From contig CAIQAB010000023.1 in NCBI GenBank assembly GCA_903869675.1, positions 62,001 to 126,000 of the forward strand: DNA of 64,000 nucleotides, written 5' to 3'. Positions 17,024-25,328 of this stretch are shown here, piece by piece. The translations under genes and the position numbers were made by a program. Numbering within the stretch: the first letter of the stretch is position 1; every line of letters starts with the position of its first letter. Source of the DNA: an uncultured Verrucomicrobiota bacterium (GTDB lineage Bacteria > Verrucomicrobiota > Verrucomicrobiia > Opitutales > Opitutaceae). The notes under the pieces were generated by a model, which saw only the letters and a program-made list of their open reading frames with translations, had not been told where the DNA came from and did not search any database.

Positions 17024-17334
17024 GTGCCGAGCGAGGTTCTTTACGAACGCCGGCCCGCCGCGATAATCGTGGTTTTCGGGTTCAGTGCGTTTACGACTGG
17101 CGGAGCAAGTGACGCGCGGGCTTGCCATGCCATGCGGGGACGAGGCGGCGAACGGTCCTGACCTCTTCGGCAGCCCTGTAAATTGCAAAAAAAGACGGCG
17201 CTTGATGCAGGCCGGATTTAGGGCGTTAGGGGCGCGCTCTTTGGATATGAAAAAGCCGCGCCCGGGGAAGGGCGCGGCTTGGGAAGGCGCGTGGCGAAAC
17301 GACTATGTCGCTTCCGCCACGGGTTGGCGGGCTT
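17024..17334. other. Intergenic region between convergent amtB and gnd
   Basis: I see no gene here. The only clear element is the gnd terminator hairpin at 17251-17280. The rest is GC-rich with no visible repeats or RNA gene. Confidence 0.6.
17251..17280 (-). terminator. Intrinsic terminator of gnd
   Basis: AAGCCGCGCCC (17253-17263) and GGGCGCGGCTT (17270-17280) form a perfect 11-bp stem around a 6-base loop. Read on the - strand the stem is followed by TTTTTCAT, so it terminates gnd about 55 bases after its stop codon. Confidence 0.9.
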
Positions 17335-18843
17335 TTAGGCCTCCAGTTGGGGGCGGACGGCCTCGGGCCAGTCGATGTGGTAGAACTTGCCGCGGGGCTG
17401 GTCGACGCGCTCGTAGGTGTGGGCGCCGAAGTAGTCGCGCTGGGCCTGGAGCAGGTTGGCGGGCAGGCGGGCGGAGCGGTAGGCGTCGTAGTAGCTCAGG
17501 GCCGAGGCGAAGGTCGGCACGCTGATGCCGCTCTCCACCGCGAGGGCGATGACCTTGCGCCAGTTGGCCTGGGCCTTCTGGATGGTGGCGTTGAAATACT
17601 CGTCGAGCAGGAGGTTCGCGAGCTTCGGGTTGCGGGCGTAGGCCTCGGTGATCTTTTGCAGGAAGGCCGCGCGGATGATGCAACCGCCGCGGAAGATCTG
17701 GGCGATCTGGCCGAAGTTGAGTTTCCAGCCGTATTCGCCTTGGGCGGTGCGCATGAGCTGGAAGCCCTGGGCGTAGGAACAGATCTTCGAGCAATAAAGG
17801 GCGTCGTGGATGGCCTTGATGAGGGCCTTCTTTTGCGCGGGGCCGACCTTCTTCACCTTCGGGCCCTTGAGGACCTTCGAGGCGGCAACGCGCTCGTCCT
17901 TGATCGCGGAAATGCAGCGGGCGAAGACGGACTCGGCGATGGTCGGGGCGGGCACGCCCATGTCGAGGGCGTTGACCGAGGTCCATTTGCCGGTGCCCTT
18001 CTGGCCGGCGGTGTCGAGGACGACATCGACGAAGGGCTTTTTGGTGACGGGGTCCTTTTGCTTGAGGATGTCGGCCGTGATCTCGACGAGGAAACTGTCG
18101 AGCGCGCCCTTGTTCCAATCGGAGAAAATCTCGCCCATTTCGGCGGGTTTCAGGCCGAGGAGACCCTGCATGAGGGAGTAGGCCTCGCAGATCATCTGCA
18201 TGTCACCATACTCGATGCCGTTGTGCACCATCTTCACGTAGTGGCCGGCGCCGTTTTCGCCGATGTAGGTGGTGCAGGGCACGCCGCCCTTGACGGGCTT
18301 GCCGGGCTTGGCGCCCATGAGGGGCTTGCCGGTCTTCTTGTCGACCTTGGCGGCGATGGCTTTCCAGATGGGCTCAAGATGCTTGAAGGCGGCCTTGTCG
18401 CCGCCGGGCATGAGCGAGGGGCCGAAGCGGGCGCCTTCTTCGCCGCCGGATACGCCGGAGCCGATGAAGAGGAAGCCCTTTTCCTTGAGGGCCTTTTCGC
18501 GGCGGATGGTGTCGGTCCACAGGGCGTTGCCGCCGTCGATGATGATGTCGCCCGGCTCGAACACGGCGGTGAGGCCGTCGATCACCGCGTCGGTGGGTTT
18601 GCCGGCCTGCACGAGGATGATGGCCTTGCGGGGCCTGGACAGCGAGGCGGCGAACTCCTGCAGGGTCTTGGTGCCAACGACGCCGCCGGGGGTGGCGGGG
18701 TTTTCGGCGACGAACTTATCGGTCTTTTCCACAGTGCGGTTGTAGACCGAGATTTGGAAGCCGTGGTCGGCGATGTTAAGGGCGAGGTTCTGACCCATCA
18801 CGGCGAGGCCGATGAGTCCGATGTCGGAGTGCGTCTTGGGCAT
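17335..18843 (-). CDS. gnd: 6-phosphogluconate dehydrogenase, decarboxylating
   Basis: The product has 502 residues from ATG 18843, which gives the canonical start ([20 protein letters not shown]); an in-frame ATG seven codons upstream is less likely. The N-terminal Rossmann motif [13 protein letters not shown] and NRT bind NADP. The active-site block [17 protein letters not shown] contains the catalytic Lys and His-Asn, and [12 protein letters not shown] plus the C-terminal tail are typical of the family. It catalyses oxidative decarboxylation of 6-phosphogluconate to ribulose 5-phosphate in the cytoplasmic pentose phosphate pathway. It is a stand-alone unit with its own terminator, and its length matches the long-chain (about 470-500 residue) type. 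Confidence 0.96.
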   Translation of the reverse strand: MPKTHSDIGLIGLAVMGQNLALNIADHGFQISVYNRTVEKTDKFVAENPATPGGVVGTKTLQEFAASLSRPRKAIILVQAGKPTDAVIDGLTAVFEPGDIIIDGGNALWTDTIRREKALKEKGFLFIGSGVSGGEEGARFGPSLMPGGDKAAFKHLEPIWKAIAAKVDKKTGKPLMGAKPGKPVKGGVPCTTYIGENGAGHYVKMVHNGIEYGDMQMICEAYSLMQGLLGLKPAEMGEIFSDWNKGALDSFLVEITADILKQKDPVTKKPFVDVVLDTAGQKGTGKWTSVNALDMGVPAPTIAESVFARCISAIKDERVAASKVLKGPKVKKVGPAQKKALIKAIHDALYCSKICSYAQGFQLMRTAQGEYGWKLNFGQIAQIFRGGCIIRAAFLQKITEAYARNPKLANLLLDEYFNATIQKAQANWRKVIALAVESGISVPTFASALSYYDAYRSARLPANLLQAQRDYFGAHTYERVDQPRGKFYHIDWPEAVRPQLEA

Positions 18844-19042
18844 GGTTGGTGGAAGGAAGGACAAGCGCTAGGCGGGCGGGCGGCCCGGGCCAACCTCAAA
18901 CTCCCGCAAACCTGCGCAGGACCGACCGACAGCGGGCCGACCGGGCGGCTTTGTGCTATGTAGTCAGGCGGAGGCTCCAACTGTAAGCCTGCCGGGAACT
19001 GGCCTCCCGTCACCCGGGTCGGAATACTGCGAACCTGCCCCT

Positions 19043-22000
19043 ATGTTTTCCCCTAGCCGCTTCTATCCGGCTCGTGCGTCGCGCTTCGTGACGGCGTTGC
19101 TTGGTGTATTCCATTTTATCGCTGCGTCCATCGCCGCCAGCGATCCGGGAGGCGGGGCGGCCGGCGTCGGTGCCAACGTCACGCTGGCCACGACCAGCAC
19201 GACCGCGACGCTGGACAACGCCGTCATCAACGCCGTCATCGACAAAACCACCGGCCGGGTCACGAGTTATAAGCTCAACGGCGTGCAGATGGTGGATCCC
19301 TCCAACCCCATTTATTACAGCATGGACGGGGGCACGAGCTACGAGCAGCCCAGCGGCTGCGTTTATTCGGTCACGAGCCAGACCGCCGACATGGTGGACA
19401 TCTCCTGCAAGCGCACCTGGAGCTCCACCGCCGGCTACAAGCACGTCTTCGACATCGAGCTCCACTGGGTGCTGCGCCGGGGCGACACCGGTCTCTACGC
19501 CTACGCCATCCTCAACCACCCCGCCACTTATCCGGCGGCCACCGTCGGTGAGTGGCGCATCGTCTGGAAACTCCCGCGCACCTCCACGACCTTCACCTTC
19601 GAGCGAGCTTACGTCGATCAACTCCGCAACTGGGAGATGCCTTCCTATTACGACTACCAGCAGTCTTCGCCAACCAGTATAGGCGAGATCGTGAAGCTTA
19701 ACACCGGCGTGCGCGCCGGCAAATACGACGGAAAATACTCTTACTCCGCCCGCTACTTCGACGTCGGCACCTGGGGCCACGCCAGCAACATCGCCCAAAA
19801 GGGCGTGTGGTTTGTCCTCGGAGGATATGACTACTTCAACGACGGCCCCACCAAACAGGACCTCACCACTTCCGAGAGTTATATTCTCATGCACTTCGGC
19901 CGGAACCATTACGATGGTTCCAGCATCAGCGTCGCGGCCGGCGAGGCGTGGCGAAAACAATTCGGACCCTATTTGCTGTATTGCAACAGCACTACGGCCG
20001 TAGCTAACGCCGGCGACGTCCTTTGGGCCGACGCCAAAGCCCAGCTCGGCGCTGAAAAGGCCGCCTGGCCCTACTCCTGGCTCGTGAATTCCGACCACCC
20101 CGCCGCCAGCGGTCGCGGCACCGTGACCGGCAAACTCGAGATCAACGACGCCCTGAAGTCCGGCGTGAGCGGCGCCGGCGCGCGCATCGGCCTGGCCGCG
20201 CCCGAGGACGCCGCCGGTAACTGGCAGTTCCAGGGCAAGGGCTACCAATACTGGACTGTCGCCGACGCCTCGGGTAACTTCATGATCTCCGGCGTCCGCC
20301 CCGGCTCCTACACGCTCTACGCCTTCAACGACGGTGTCGTCGGGGAATTTTCCAAGACCGCGGTCACGGTCTCCGCCGGCGCCACCAACGTCCAGGGCAC
20401 GCTCGTCTGGACCGTCGCCCACCCCGGCGCGAGCATCGTCTGGGAAATCGGCGCGCCCGACCGCACCGCGAAGGAGTTTCGCCACGGCAACGACTACTTC
20501 GAACCCTTTCTTTGGAACGGATTCTCGGCCGAGTTGCCTAACCCGGTCGTTTACACTGTCGGCGTCAGCAACCCCGCCACCGACTGGAACTATGTCCACA
20601 CGCTCTACGCCACCACCGACGCGGGCGGCGTCACCACCACCGTGCCATGGAACTGGAAGGTGAATTTCAATCTTCCCGCCGTTCCCGCCAGCGGCAACGC
20701 CGTGCTGACCGTCGCCGTCGCCAGCTCAAACTACGCCCGCCTCTGGCTTTACTTGAACGACGAACCGAACTCCTTCGCGCGCATTTCGCCGCCGGTCGAT
20801 GGCGGCAACGCCCTTTTGCGCCAAGGCATCCACGCCAAATACAGCCACCTCGACATCAGCATCCCGGTCGCTCGCCTCAAGGTCGGTGCGAATACCTTCA
20901 CCTTTAGTTTCAGCGGCTCAGACCAATCGACACATGTGATGTATGATTACCTGCGGCTCGAGCTCCCCGCCTTTCCGCCGCCGCCGCCCTCCTCAGGTCG
21001 CACCGTGATCTGGAAGGGCGGGTCCACCGCCGCCGCCAACACTTGGGACAACGGCTCCACCACCGCCTGGACCAACTCCGCCACGCTCGCCGCCAGCCCC
21101 TTCGGCACCGGTGACAAAGTGATCCTCGACGATACGGGATCCAACAGCACCGGCCTCGCGCTCGCCGCCCCGGTCGAGCCCGAGAAGATAACCGTTTCCG
21201 GCGCGAAAAGCTACACCCTCGCCGGAATCGGCGAACTGCGCGGCCAGATGGGCCTAGTGAAATCCGGCGCCGGCACTTTCACGCTCACCCCGGCCTCGCT
21301 CTCCCTCTCCGGCGGCGCGATCACCCCGGCCAGCCCGGTCGTCACCGTTACCAGCACCGTCGGGGTTGTGCCTGGCCTGCTCATGGCCGGCACGGGCATC
21401 CCGGCCGGAACCCGTATCCAGACCGTGGACTCGGCCACCCAGCTCACGCTCACCGCCAACGCGACCGCCGCCGGCTCCGCGCTTACCTTCACCGTCGGCG
21501 GGGCCCATTCCTTCACCGGCACGACCACCATCACGGGCGGAACCCTCGCCTTCGGCAGCGACGCCGCCAACACCAACGGGCTCGGGACAAGTGACGTCAG
21601 CCTGCAGGGCGGATCTCTCGCCATGTATACCAAGTCAAATAACAGCGTCAGCAGCACCGGCGCCTGGAACATCGACGTGCCGACCGGCGCAACCGGGACC
21701 CTGGCCCCGGGCTGGCGCTGCTCACTGACCGGCAAGCTCACCGGCGGAGGCGTTCTGAATTATACGCTCCCCTCCGGGGCCATCCGGGCTGACCTGCGCG
21801 GCGACTGGTCCGGCTTTAACGGTCGGATCAACGCCACCGCGCCCACCGGCTCTTCTGCGGATTTTCGCATGGCGCTCGATTACTCCTGGCCCGGCCTGCC
21901 CGCCGCCGCGCTCAACCTCGGCACGGGCGTCACCGCCTACTACTCCGGCAATCTCAACACCGGTCTCGGCACCTTAGTGGGCATCGGCGAGCTTTCCGGC

Positions 22001-23167
22001 TCCGGCACACTCAGGGGAGGCGCGATCGGCGGGCGACAGATCACCTACCGTATCGGTAGTATCGACACTGATGCGACCTACTCCGGCACGATATCGGAGC
22101 AGACCAACGGTCTCACCAATATCGTCAAGGTCGGCGCCGGAACCTGGACCTACTCCGGCGCCGCGACCATCAACGGGTCCGCCAACATCCAGTCTGGCGT
22201 GCTGCGCCTAACCGGATCCCTCGCCGCCTCCGCCGCGGCGGTCACCGAGATAGCGGACGCCGCCGTTCTGGCGCTGGCCGGCGGGTCTCATGCCGCCGGC
22301 ACTGTGCATGTCGGCTCGGGGGGGAAGCTTCTGGGCGCCGGCACGCTCACCGCTTCCGTCGTCAACGACGAGGACGTCAACGTCTCCGGCGGCGTGCTTT
22401 CGGTTTCCGCGGATTTTACCCACAACGGTGCCCTCGCCGTTTCGGGCGGCTCCAGGCTGTCGGTCGCCGGCGTCTTCACCGCCGCTGAAGCCGCGACTTG
22501 GAGGGCCGGGCTCCTTTCCGATTCCGCGGCGACCGACGCGCTCGGGGGCGTGGTCGCCGGCTCGGCCGCGCTCGGCCCGGCCGCGACCGTCAACCTCGAT
22601 TTCGCCGCGGTTGGTTCGACCGTGAGCTTCGCTTCCTCCTTTTGGACTGCCGCGCGTTCCTGGCCGGTGCTCTCCGCCGGTTCTGTCACCGGCACGCTCG
22701 CGCTCGGGTCGATCAGCCCGGACTCGCTCGGCCGCTCGGCTTCGGCCTACGGGGCCTTTTCCCTGCCAAACACCGCGACCGGCGCCACGCTGGTCTGGAC
22801 ACCCCTCTCCACTTTCGAGCGCTGGCAAATCCAATGGTTCGGCTCCACCACCGCGCCGTCGGCCGCCGCCAATGCCGATCCCGACGGCGACGGCCAGACC
22901 AACGCCAGCGAGCAGATCGCCGGAACCGATCCCACCGATCCCCGCTCGCGCTTCGTTCTTTCCGTCGCTTCCGTTGCGGGCGCGCTGCAACTTTCGTGGC
23001 CCGCCCTCGCCGGCCAGACTTATCAGGTGCAGATTTGCACCGATCTTGCCTTCGCCGGCTGGACTCCGGTCGCCAGCCTCACCGCCACCGGTCCCGCGGC
23101 GACCTTCGTCCTCGCGTCCTCGAGCGAGGCGAGGCGCTTCTACCGCGTCATGACGCCCGCGCCCTGA
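19043..23167 (+). CDS. Secreted PL4 rhamnogalacturonan lyase fused to PATR and C-terminal module
   Basis: This is a 1374-residue secreted protein starting at ATG 19043; the start is set by the signal peptide FVTALLGVFHFIAASIAAS. Residues ~40-340 match the PL4 catalytic beta-sandwich (NAVINAVIDKTTGRVTSYKL, GKYDGKYSYSARYFD, WGHASNIAQKGVWFVLGG). The Lys in the KY segment and the His of WGHAS correspond to the Lys/His pair that PL4 lyases use to beta-eliminate Rha-GalA backbone linkages. A Fn3-like domain II (GNFMISGVRPGSYTLYAFND) and a CBM-like domain III (DRTAKEFRHGNDYFEPF) complete the enzyme. A long PATR-type passenger follows from about base 21000, with an insertion at 21290-21508. The final 119 residues (22808-23167) are the shared NADPDGDGQTN - RRFYRV module. 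It has no PEP-CTERM. It stands alone, divergent from gnd. Confidence 0.85.
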   Translation: MFSPSRFYPARASRFVTALLGVFHFIAASIAASDPGGGAAGVGANVTLATTSTTATLDNAVINAVIDKTTGRVTSYKLNGVQMVDPSNPIYYSMDGGTSYEQPSGCVYSVTSQTADMVDISCKRTWSSTAGYKHVFDIELHWVLRRGDTGLYAYAILNHPATYPAATVGEWRIVWKLPRTSTTFTFERAYVDQLRNWEMPSYYDYQQSSPTSIGEIVKLNTGVRAGKYDGKYSYSARYFDVGTWGHASNIAQKGVWFVLGGYDYFNDGPTKQDLTTSESYILMHFGRNHYDGSSISVAAGEAWRKQFGPYLLYCNSTTAVANAGDVLWADAKAQLGAEKAAWPYSWLVNSDHPAASGRGTVTGKLEINDALKSGVSGAGARIGLAAPEDAAGNWQFQGKGYQYWTVADASGNFMISGVRPGSYTLYAFNDGVVGEFSKTAVTVSAGATNVQGTLVWTVAHPGASIVWEIGAPDRTAKEFRHGNDYFEPFLWNGFSAELPNPVVYTVGVSNPATDWNYVHTLYATTDAGGVTTTVPWNWKVNFNLPAVPASGNAVLTVAVASSNYARLWLYLNDEPNSFARISPPVDGGNALLRQGIHAKYSHLDISIPVARLKVGANTFTFSFSGSDQSTHVMYDYLRLELPAFPPPPPSSGRTVIWKGGSTAAANTWDNGSTTAWTNSATLAASPFGTGDKVILDDTGSNSTGLALAAPVEPEKITVSGAKSYTLAGIGELRGQMGLVKSGAGTFTLTPASLSLSGGAITPASPVVTVTSTVGVVPGLLMAGTGIPAGTRIQTVDSATQLTLTANATAAGSALTFTVGGAHSFTGTTTITGGTLAFGSDAANTNGLGTSDVSLQGGSLAMYTKSNNSVSSTGAWNIDVPTGATGTLAPGWRCSLTGKLTGGGVLNYTLPSGAIRADLRGDWSGFNGRINATAPTGSSADFRMALDYSWPGLPAAALNLGTGVTAYYSGNLNTGLGTLVGIGELSGSGTLRGGAIGGRQITYRIGSIDTDATYSGTISEQTNGLTNIVKVGAGTWTYSGAATINGSANIQSGVLRLTGSLAASAAAVTEIADAAVLALAGGSHAAGTVHVGSGGKLLGAGTLTASVVNDEDVNVSGGVLSVSADFTHNGALAVSGGSRLSVAGVFTAAEAATWRAGLLSDSAATDALGGVVAGSAALGPAATVNLDFAAVGSTVSFASSFWTAARSWPVLSAGSVTGTLALGSISPDSLGRSASAYGAFSLPNTATGATLVWTPLSTFERWQIQWFGSTTAPSAAANADPDGDGQTNASEQIAGTDPTDPRSRFVLSVASVAGALQLSWPALAGQTYQVQICTDLAFAGWTPVASLTATGPAATFVLASSSEARRFYRVMTPAP
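21290..21508 (+). repeat. Small module inserted in a PATR repeat of the PL4 protein
   Basis: The PATR consensus is split here: KSGAGTFTLT on the left and SFTGTTTITGGTLAFG on the right. Between them lie about 70 residues containing VVTVTSTVGVVPG, MAGTGIPAGTRIQTVDS and TQLTLTANATAAG. This resembles a repeat I associate with phage structural and adhesin-like proteins; that link is from memory, not a search. Confidence 0.55.
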
Positions 23168-23229
23168 GAAGGCTCGGGCCCCCCCTTTAGCCTTTCGCGT
23201 CACCGCCGGCCGGCTTACCTTTTCGTTCC

Positions 23230-24321
23230 ATGCCCGACGAACGCGAATCACCCGACGCCCGGCGCTTGCAGCAGAAGAAGCCGTCTTTTCCGGTCGGCGA
23301 TGCGCTGCGCGCCTACTTGCGGCGGACGCGACGCGAGCGTGATCTGCCGGTTACCTACGAGCGGTTGCGGCGCTTTACCGACAGCGTGCCTCTCTCCGAC
23401 GCGCGCGGTAAACCCTCGCTCTGGGAAAGCGTGTTTTACGACCGGCTAGACATGCAGGGTCTGCACGAGGATCTGAAGCGCGTTTACGCCATTCTCCGCG
23501 TGGACGGTGACCTTTCGGTCATGCAGCATCTCTACATCGACCGGATCGACTTCTGCGCCTTCGGCAACTCCGCCCCTTTTCGCGTTCGCATCGTCAACGC
23601 CTACAACGATAATCCCGACCACTTCTACGTGAAGCGCGGCGATGCTTCGCGCATCTACGGTCTCGAGCTGGAGCACCTGCTTTCGCCCAACCGCCTCAAC
23701 TTCCTTACCTGCGGCGCCACCCTCGTCGAGGAACACATCGCTGGCATCCCGGGCAATGAGTTTATCGACCGCTGGTTGGAAAGCCCGGAGATCCGGCCGG
23801 TGCGTCTGGCGAAGGAGTTGGTCAAATTCAACGAGCGCTGCTTCGTGCGCCTGCTTGGCGACATGCGCGCCTATAACTTCGTGGTGGTGGTGACGCCGGA
23901 CTTCGAGGACGCGCAGATCCGGGTGCGCGCGCTGGACTTTGACCAGCAGAGCTACGAGGGCCGGCTCAATCTCTACAAACCGCAGTTTTTTAAGGATAAC
24001 GCTCCGCTCGCGCTCTTCTGCGCGAAACACCTCCGCATCGAGACCGCCCGCCAATACCAGCGCGAGGAGCAGGTGATTATCCTTCAGCGCGCCGCCATAA
24101 CTGAGGACCGCCTGGCCATGCTGCTGGCGGCGATGAGCGCCGACCCCATCGCGCCGCCTGACCACGTGCGCGAATTGCGCGAGGGGCTGGCGGAGTTCTA
24201 TAAGCGCCCTGCCTACCTGCGTTGCACGTCGATGGGGGCGTTGGTGCGGGAAAACCTGGAAAGCATTCGCTTAGCCGTCGCCGGCGCAGACGCTCCGGTG
24301 CGCTCGGGTCTCGGCGTTTGA
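23230..24321 (+). CDS. Unknown protein, possible atypical kinase fold
   Basis: The 363-residue protein has no signal peptide or membrane segment, so it is cytoplasmic. I do not recognise the family. The order of motifs resembles a protein-kinase-like fold: FYVKRGDAS (Lys 135, possible ATP-binding Lys), RIYGLELEHLL (Glu 146/148, possible helix-C Glu), TLVEEHIAG (hinge-like, ~165-171), LLGDMRAYNFVVV (Asp 211 and Asn 216, spaced like the catalytic loop D....N) and RALDFDQQSYEG (DFD at 236-238, like DFG). A Gly-rich loop is not obvious. The N-terminal ~60 residues are basic. The downstream membrane-protein gene begins 45 bases later on the same strand, so the two may be co-transcribed. The kinase reading is inference from motif order. 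Confidence 0.55.
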   Translation: MPDERESPDARRLQQKKPSFPVGDALRAYLRRTRRERDLPVTYERLRRFTDSVPLSDARGKPSLWESVFYDRLDMQGLHEDLKRVYAILRVDGDLSVMQHLYIDRIDFCAFGNSAPFRVRIVNAYNDNPDHFYVKRGDASRIYGLELEHLLSPNRLNFLTCGATLVEEHIAGIPGNEFIDRWLESPEIRPVRLAKELVKFNERCFVRLLGDMRAYNFVVVVTPDFEDAQIRVRALDFDQQSYEGRLNLYKPQFFKDNAPLALFCAKHLRIETARQYQREEQVIILQRAAITEDRLAMLLAAMSADPIAPPDHVRELREGLAEFYKRPAYLRCTSMGALVRENLESIRLAVAGADAPVRSGLGV

Positions 24322-24366
24322 ACCCGGGCTGGATTTTTTGCCCTGCTCCGCCCAAACCTCGCCCCC

Positions 24367-24843
24367 ATGCCCACGTCTCCGTCCCCCGAGAAACCCGTCG
24401 CGTGCCAACACGATGAAGCCCGCCACCTGCTCTCGATCGGCACGGGACTGGACGGTGCCTTGCGTCTGCTCATGACCCAGTTTAGCGTATTGCAGACCCG
24501 TTCGCAGTTGCTGCTCACTGTGGCGACGCTCGCACTCACGATCACCGGTTTTTCCGGACCTCGCATTGCTGCGGCAGGAGACTTTCAGCGCCTGGCGCTG
24601 GCGACCGGACTAGCCTTGGTGCTGGCCTCGATGTTGCTTATCCTCGGCGGTTCGCTGCGTATCCGCTGGGTCACGCAATTCCGCCGGCCGGAGGGCGGGG
24701 ACGACGCTGCGCTGCTGGCCCAGATCGTGTGCTACCGGGACCGCAAGACGCGCCTGTTTTTCATTGAGGTCTGCCTATTGCTCGCGGGCCTGACCGCTTA
24801 TGTTGCGGCGATCATCGGCTACTTCCTCGGGGGTGCGCTTTGA
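24367..24843 (+). CDS. Small inner-membrane protein, three predicted helices
   Basis: The 158-residue protein has a hydrophilic N-terminus (~35 residues), hydrophobic helices around LLLTVATLALTITGFSG, LALATGLALVLASMLLILGG and FFIEVCLLLAGLTAYVAAI, and a charged loop (RIRWVTQFRRPEGGDD) between the second and third. I do not recognise a named family. The segment VLQTRSQLLLTVATLAL loosely resembles the membrane module of Pycsar/SLATT-like effectors, but no cyclase or nuclease gene is nearby, so I do not claim that function. The start follows GCCCCC with no Shine-Dalgarno sequence. It probably shares a transcript with the unknown protein upstream. Confidence 0.6.
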   Translation: MPTSPSPEKPVACQHDEARHLLSIGTGLDGALRLLMTQFSVLQTRSQLLLTVATLALTITGFSGPRIAAAGDFQRLALATGLALVLASMLLILGGSLRIRWVTQFRRPEGGDDAALLAQIVCYRDRKTRLFFIEVCLLLAGLTAYVAAIIGYFLGGAL

Positions 24844-24973
24844 GGCGTGCTTTCGCCCCGCTCCGATTTGCTTTTACCGGGAAACATCTTTCCTGGTGTG
24901 GGGTCTTAACCATACCAGCCCAAGTTTGTCGTTTTGGGCCCGGTAACCTGATCAACCCCCCAATAATACCATC

Positions 24974-25129
24974 ATGAAAAAAGTCCTCCTCGTCGTTTCT
25001 CTCCTTTCAGTTATTTCCCTTGGCTATGCGGCCGAAGGCTGCGGCGGTGGCTGTGGCGACAAAAAGCCCGCCGACTCCACCGGTCCTGCCAAGCCCGCGG
25101 ACAAGGCTCCTGAAGCCCCCAAGTCCTGA
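24974..25129 (+). CDS. Small secreted CGGGCG-motif peptide
   Basis: This is a 51-residue frame from ATG 24974 to TGA 25127-25129. MKKVLLVVSLLSVISLGYA is a clear signal peptide. The mature part is only about 31 residues: EGCGGGCGDKKPADS followed by a Pro/Ala/Lys-rich tail. Two Cys in a Gly-rich loop could bind a metal or form a disulfide. A strong intrinsic terminator ends the unit 47 bases downstream, which supports a real transcribed gene. I do not recognise the family; the function is unknown. Confidence 0.65.
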   Translation: MKKVLLVVSLLSVISLGYAAEGCGGGCGDKKPADSTGPAKPADKAPEAPKS

Positions 25130-25175
25130 GTCCGAGTGAGTTTGCGGGCGTGGACTCTCCGCCCGCGCAAAATTC

Positions 25176-25202
25176 ACCGACCCCTGTGGGGGTCGGTTTT
25201 TT
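25176..25202 (+). terminator. Strong intrinsic terminator after the small peptide gene
   Basis: ACCGACCCC (25176-25184) and GGGGTCGGT (25189-25197) form a perfect 9-bp stem with loop TGTG, followed by a run of T to 25202. A second inverted repeat (GCGGGCG...CGCCCGC, about 25144-25166) lies just upstream. Confidence 0.92.
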
Positions 25203-25242
25203 GTGTCCGTCGCCCAAAAGAGTTGAATAGTTCAGGTGTTAT

Positions 25243-25256
25243 TTAATAACTATAAA
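25243..25256 (+). promoter_or_regulatory. Degenerate copy of the AT palindrome upstream of the PL8 gene
   Basis: TTAATAACTATAAA differs at two positions from the perfect palindrome TTAATAATTATTAA found at 47157-47170. It lies 73 bases before the PL8 start. It may be a weak operator or simply a -10-like AT stretch. Confidence 0.35.
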
Positions 25257-25328
25257 CAACCCCTTAGCCCCTCCAATTTAATTAGCCGGTCCCGTTTTTG
25301 GGGGGCGGCTCAGATTGTTCTTACCCAG

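Noticed and set aside
17305-18963. 552-codon frame on the + strand opposite gnd
   Set aside because: It overlaps the complete, well-conserved gnd gene and includes its terminator; the Gly/Ala/Leu/Val-rich translation is typical of antisense frames.
24367-24843. Pycsar- or SLATT-like anti-phage effector reading of the small membrane protein
   Set aside because: Only topology and a loose segment match; no cyclase, nuclease or other defence gene is adjacent.
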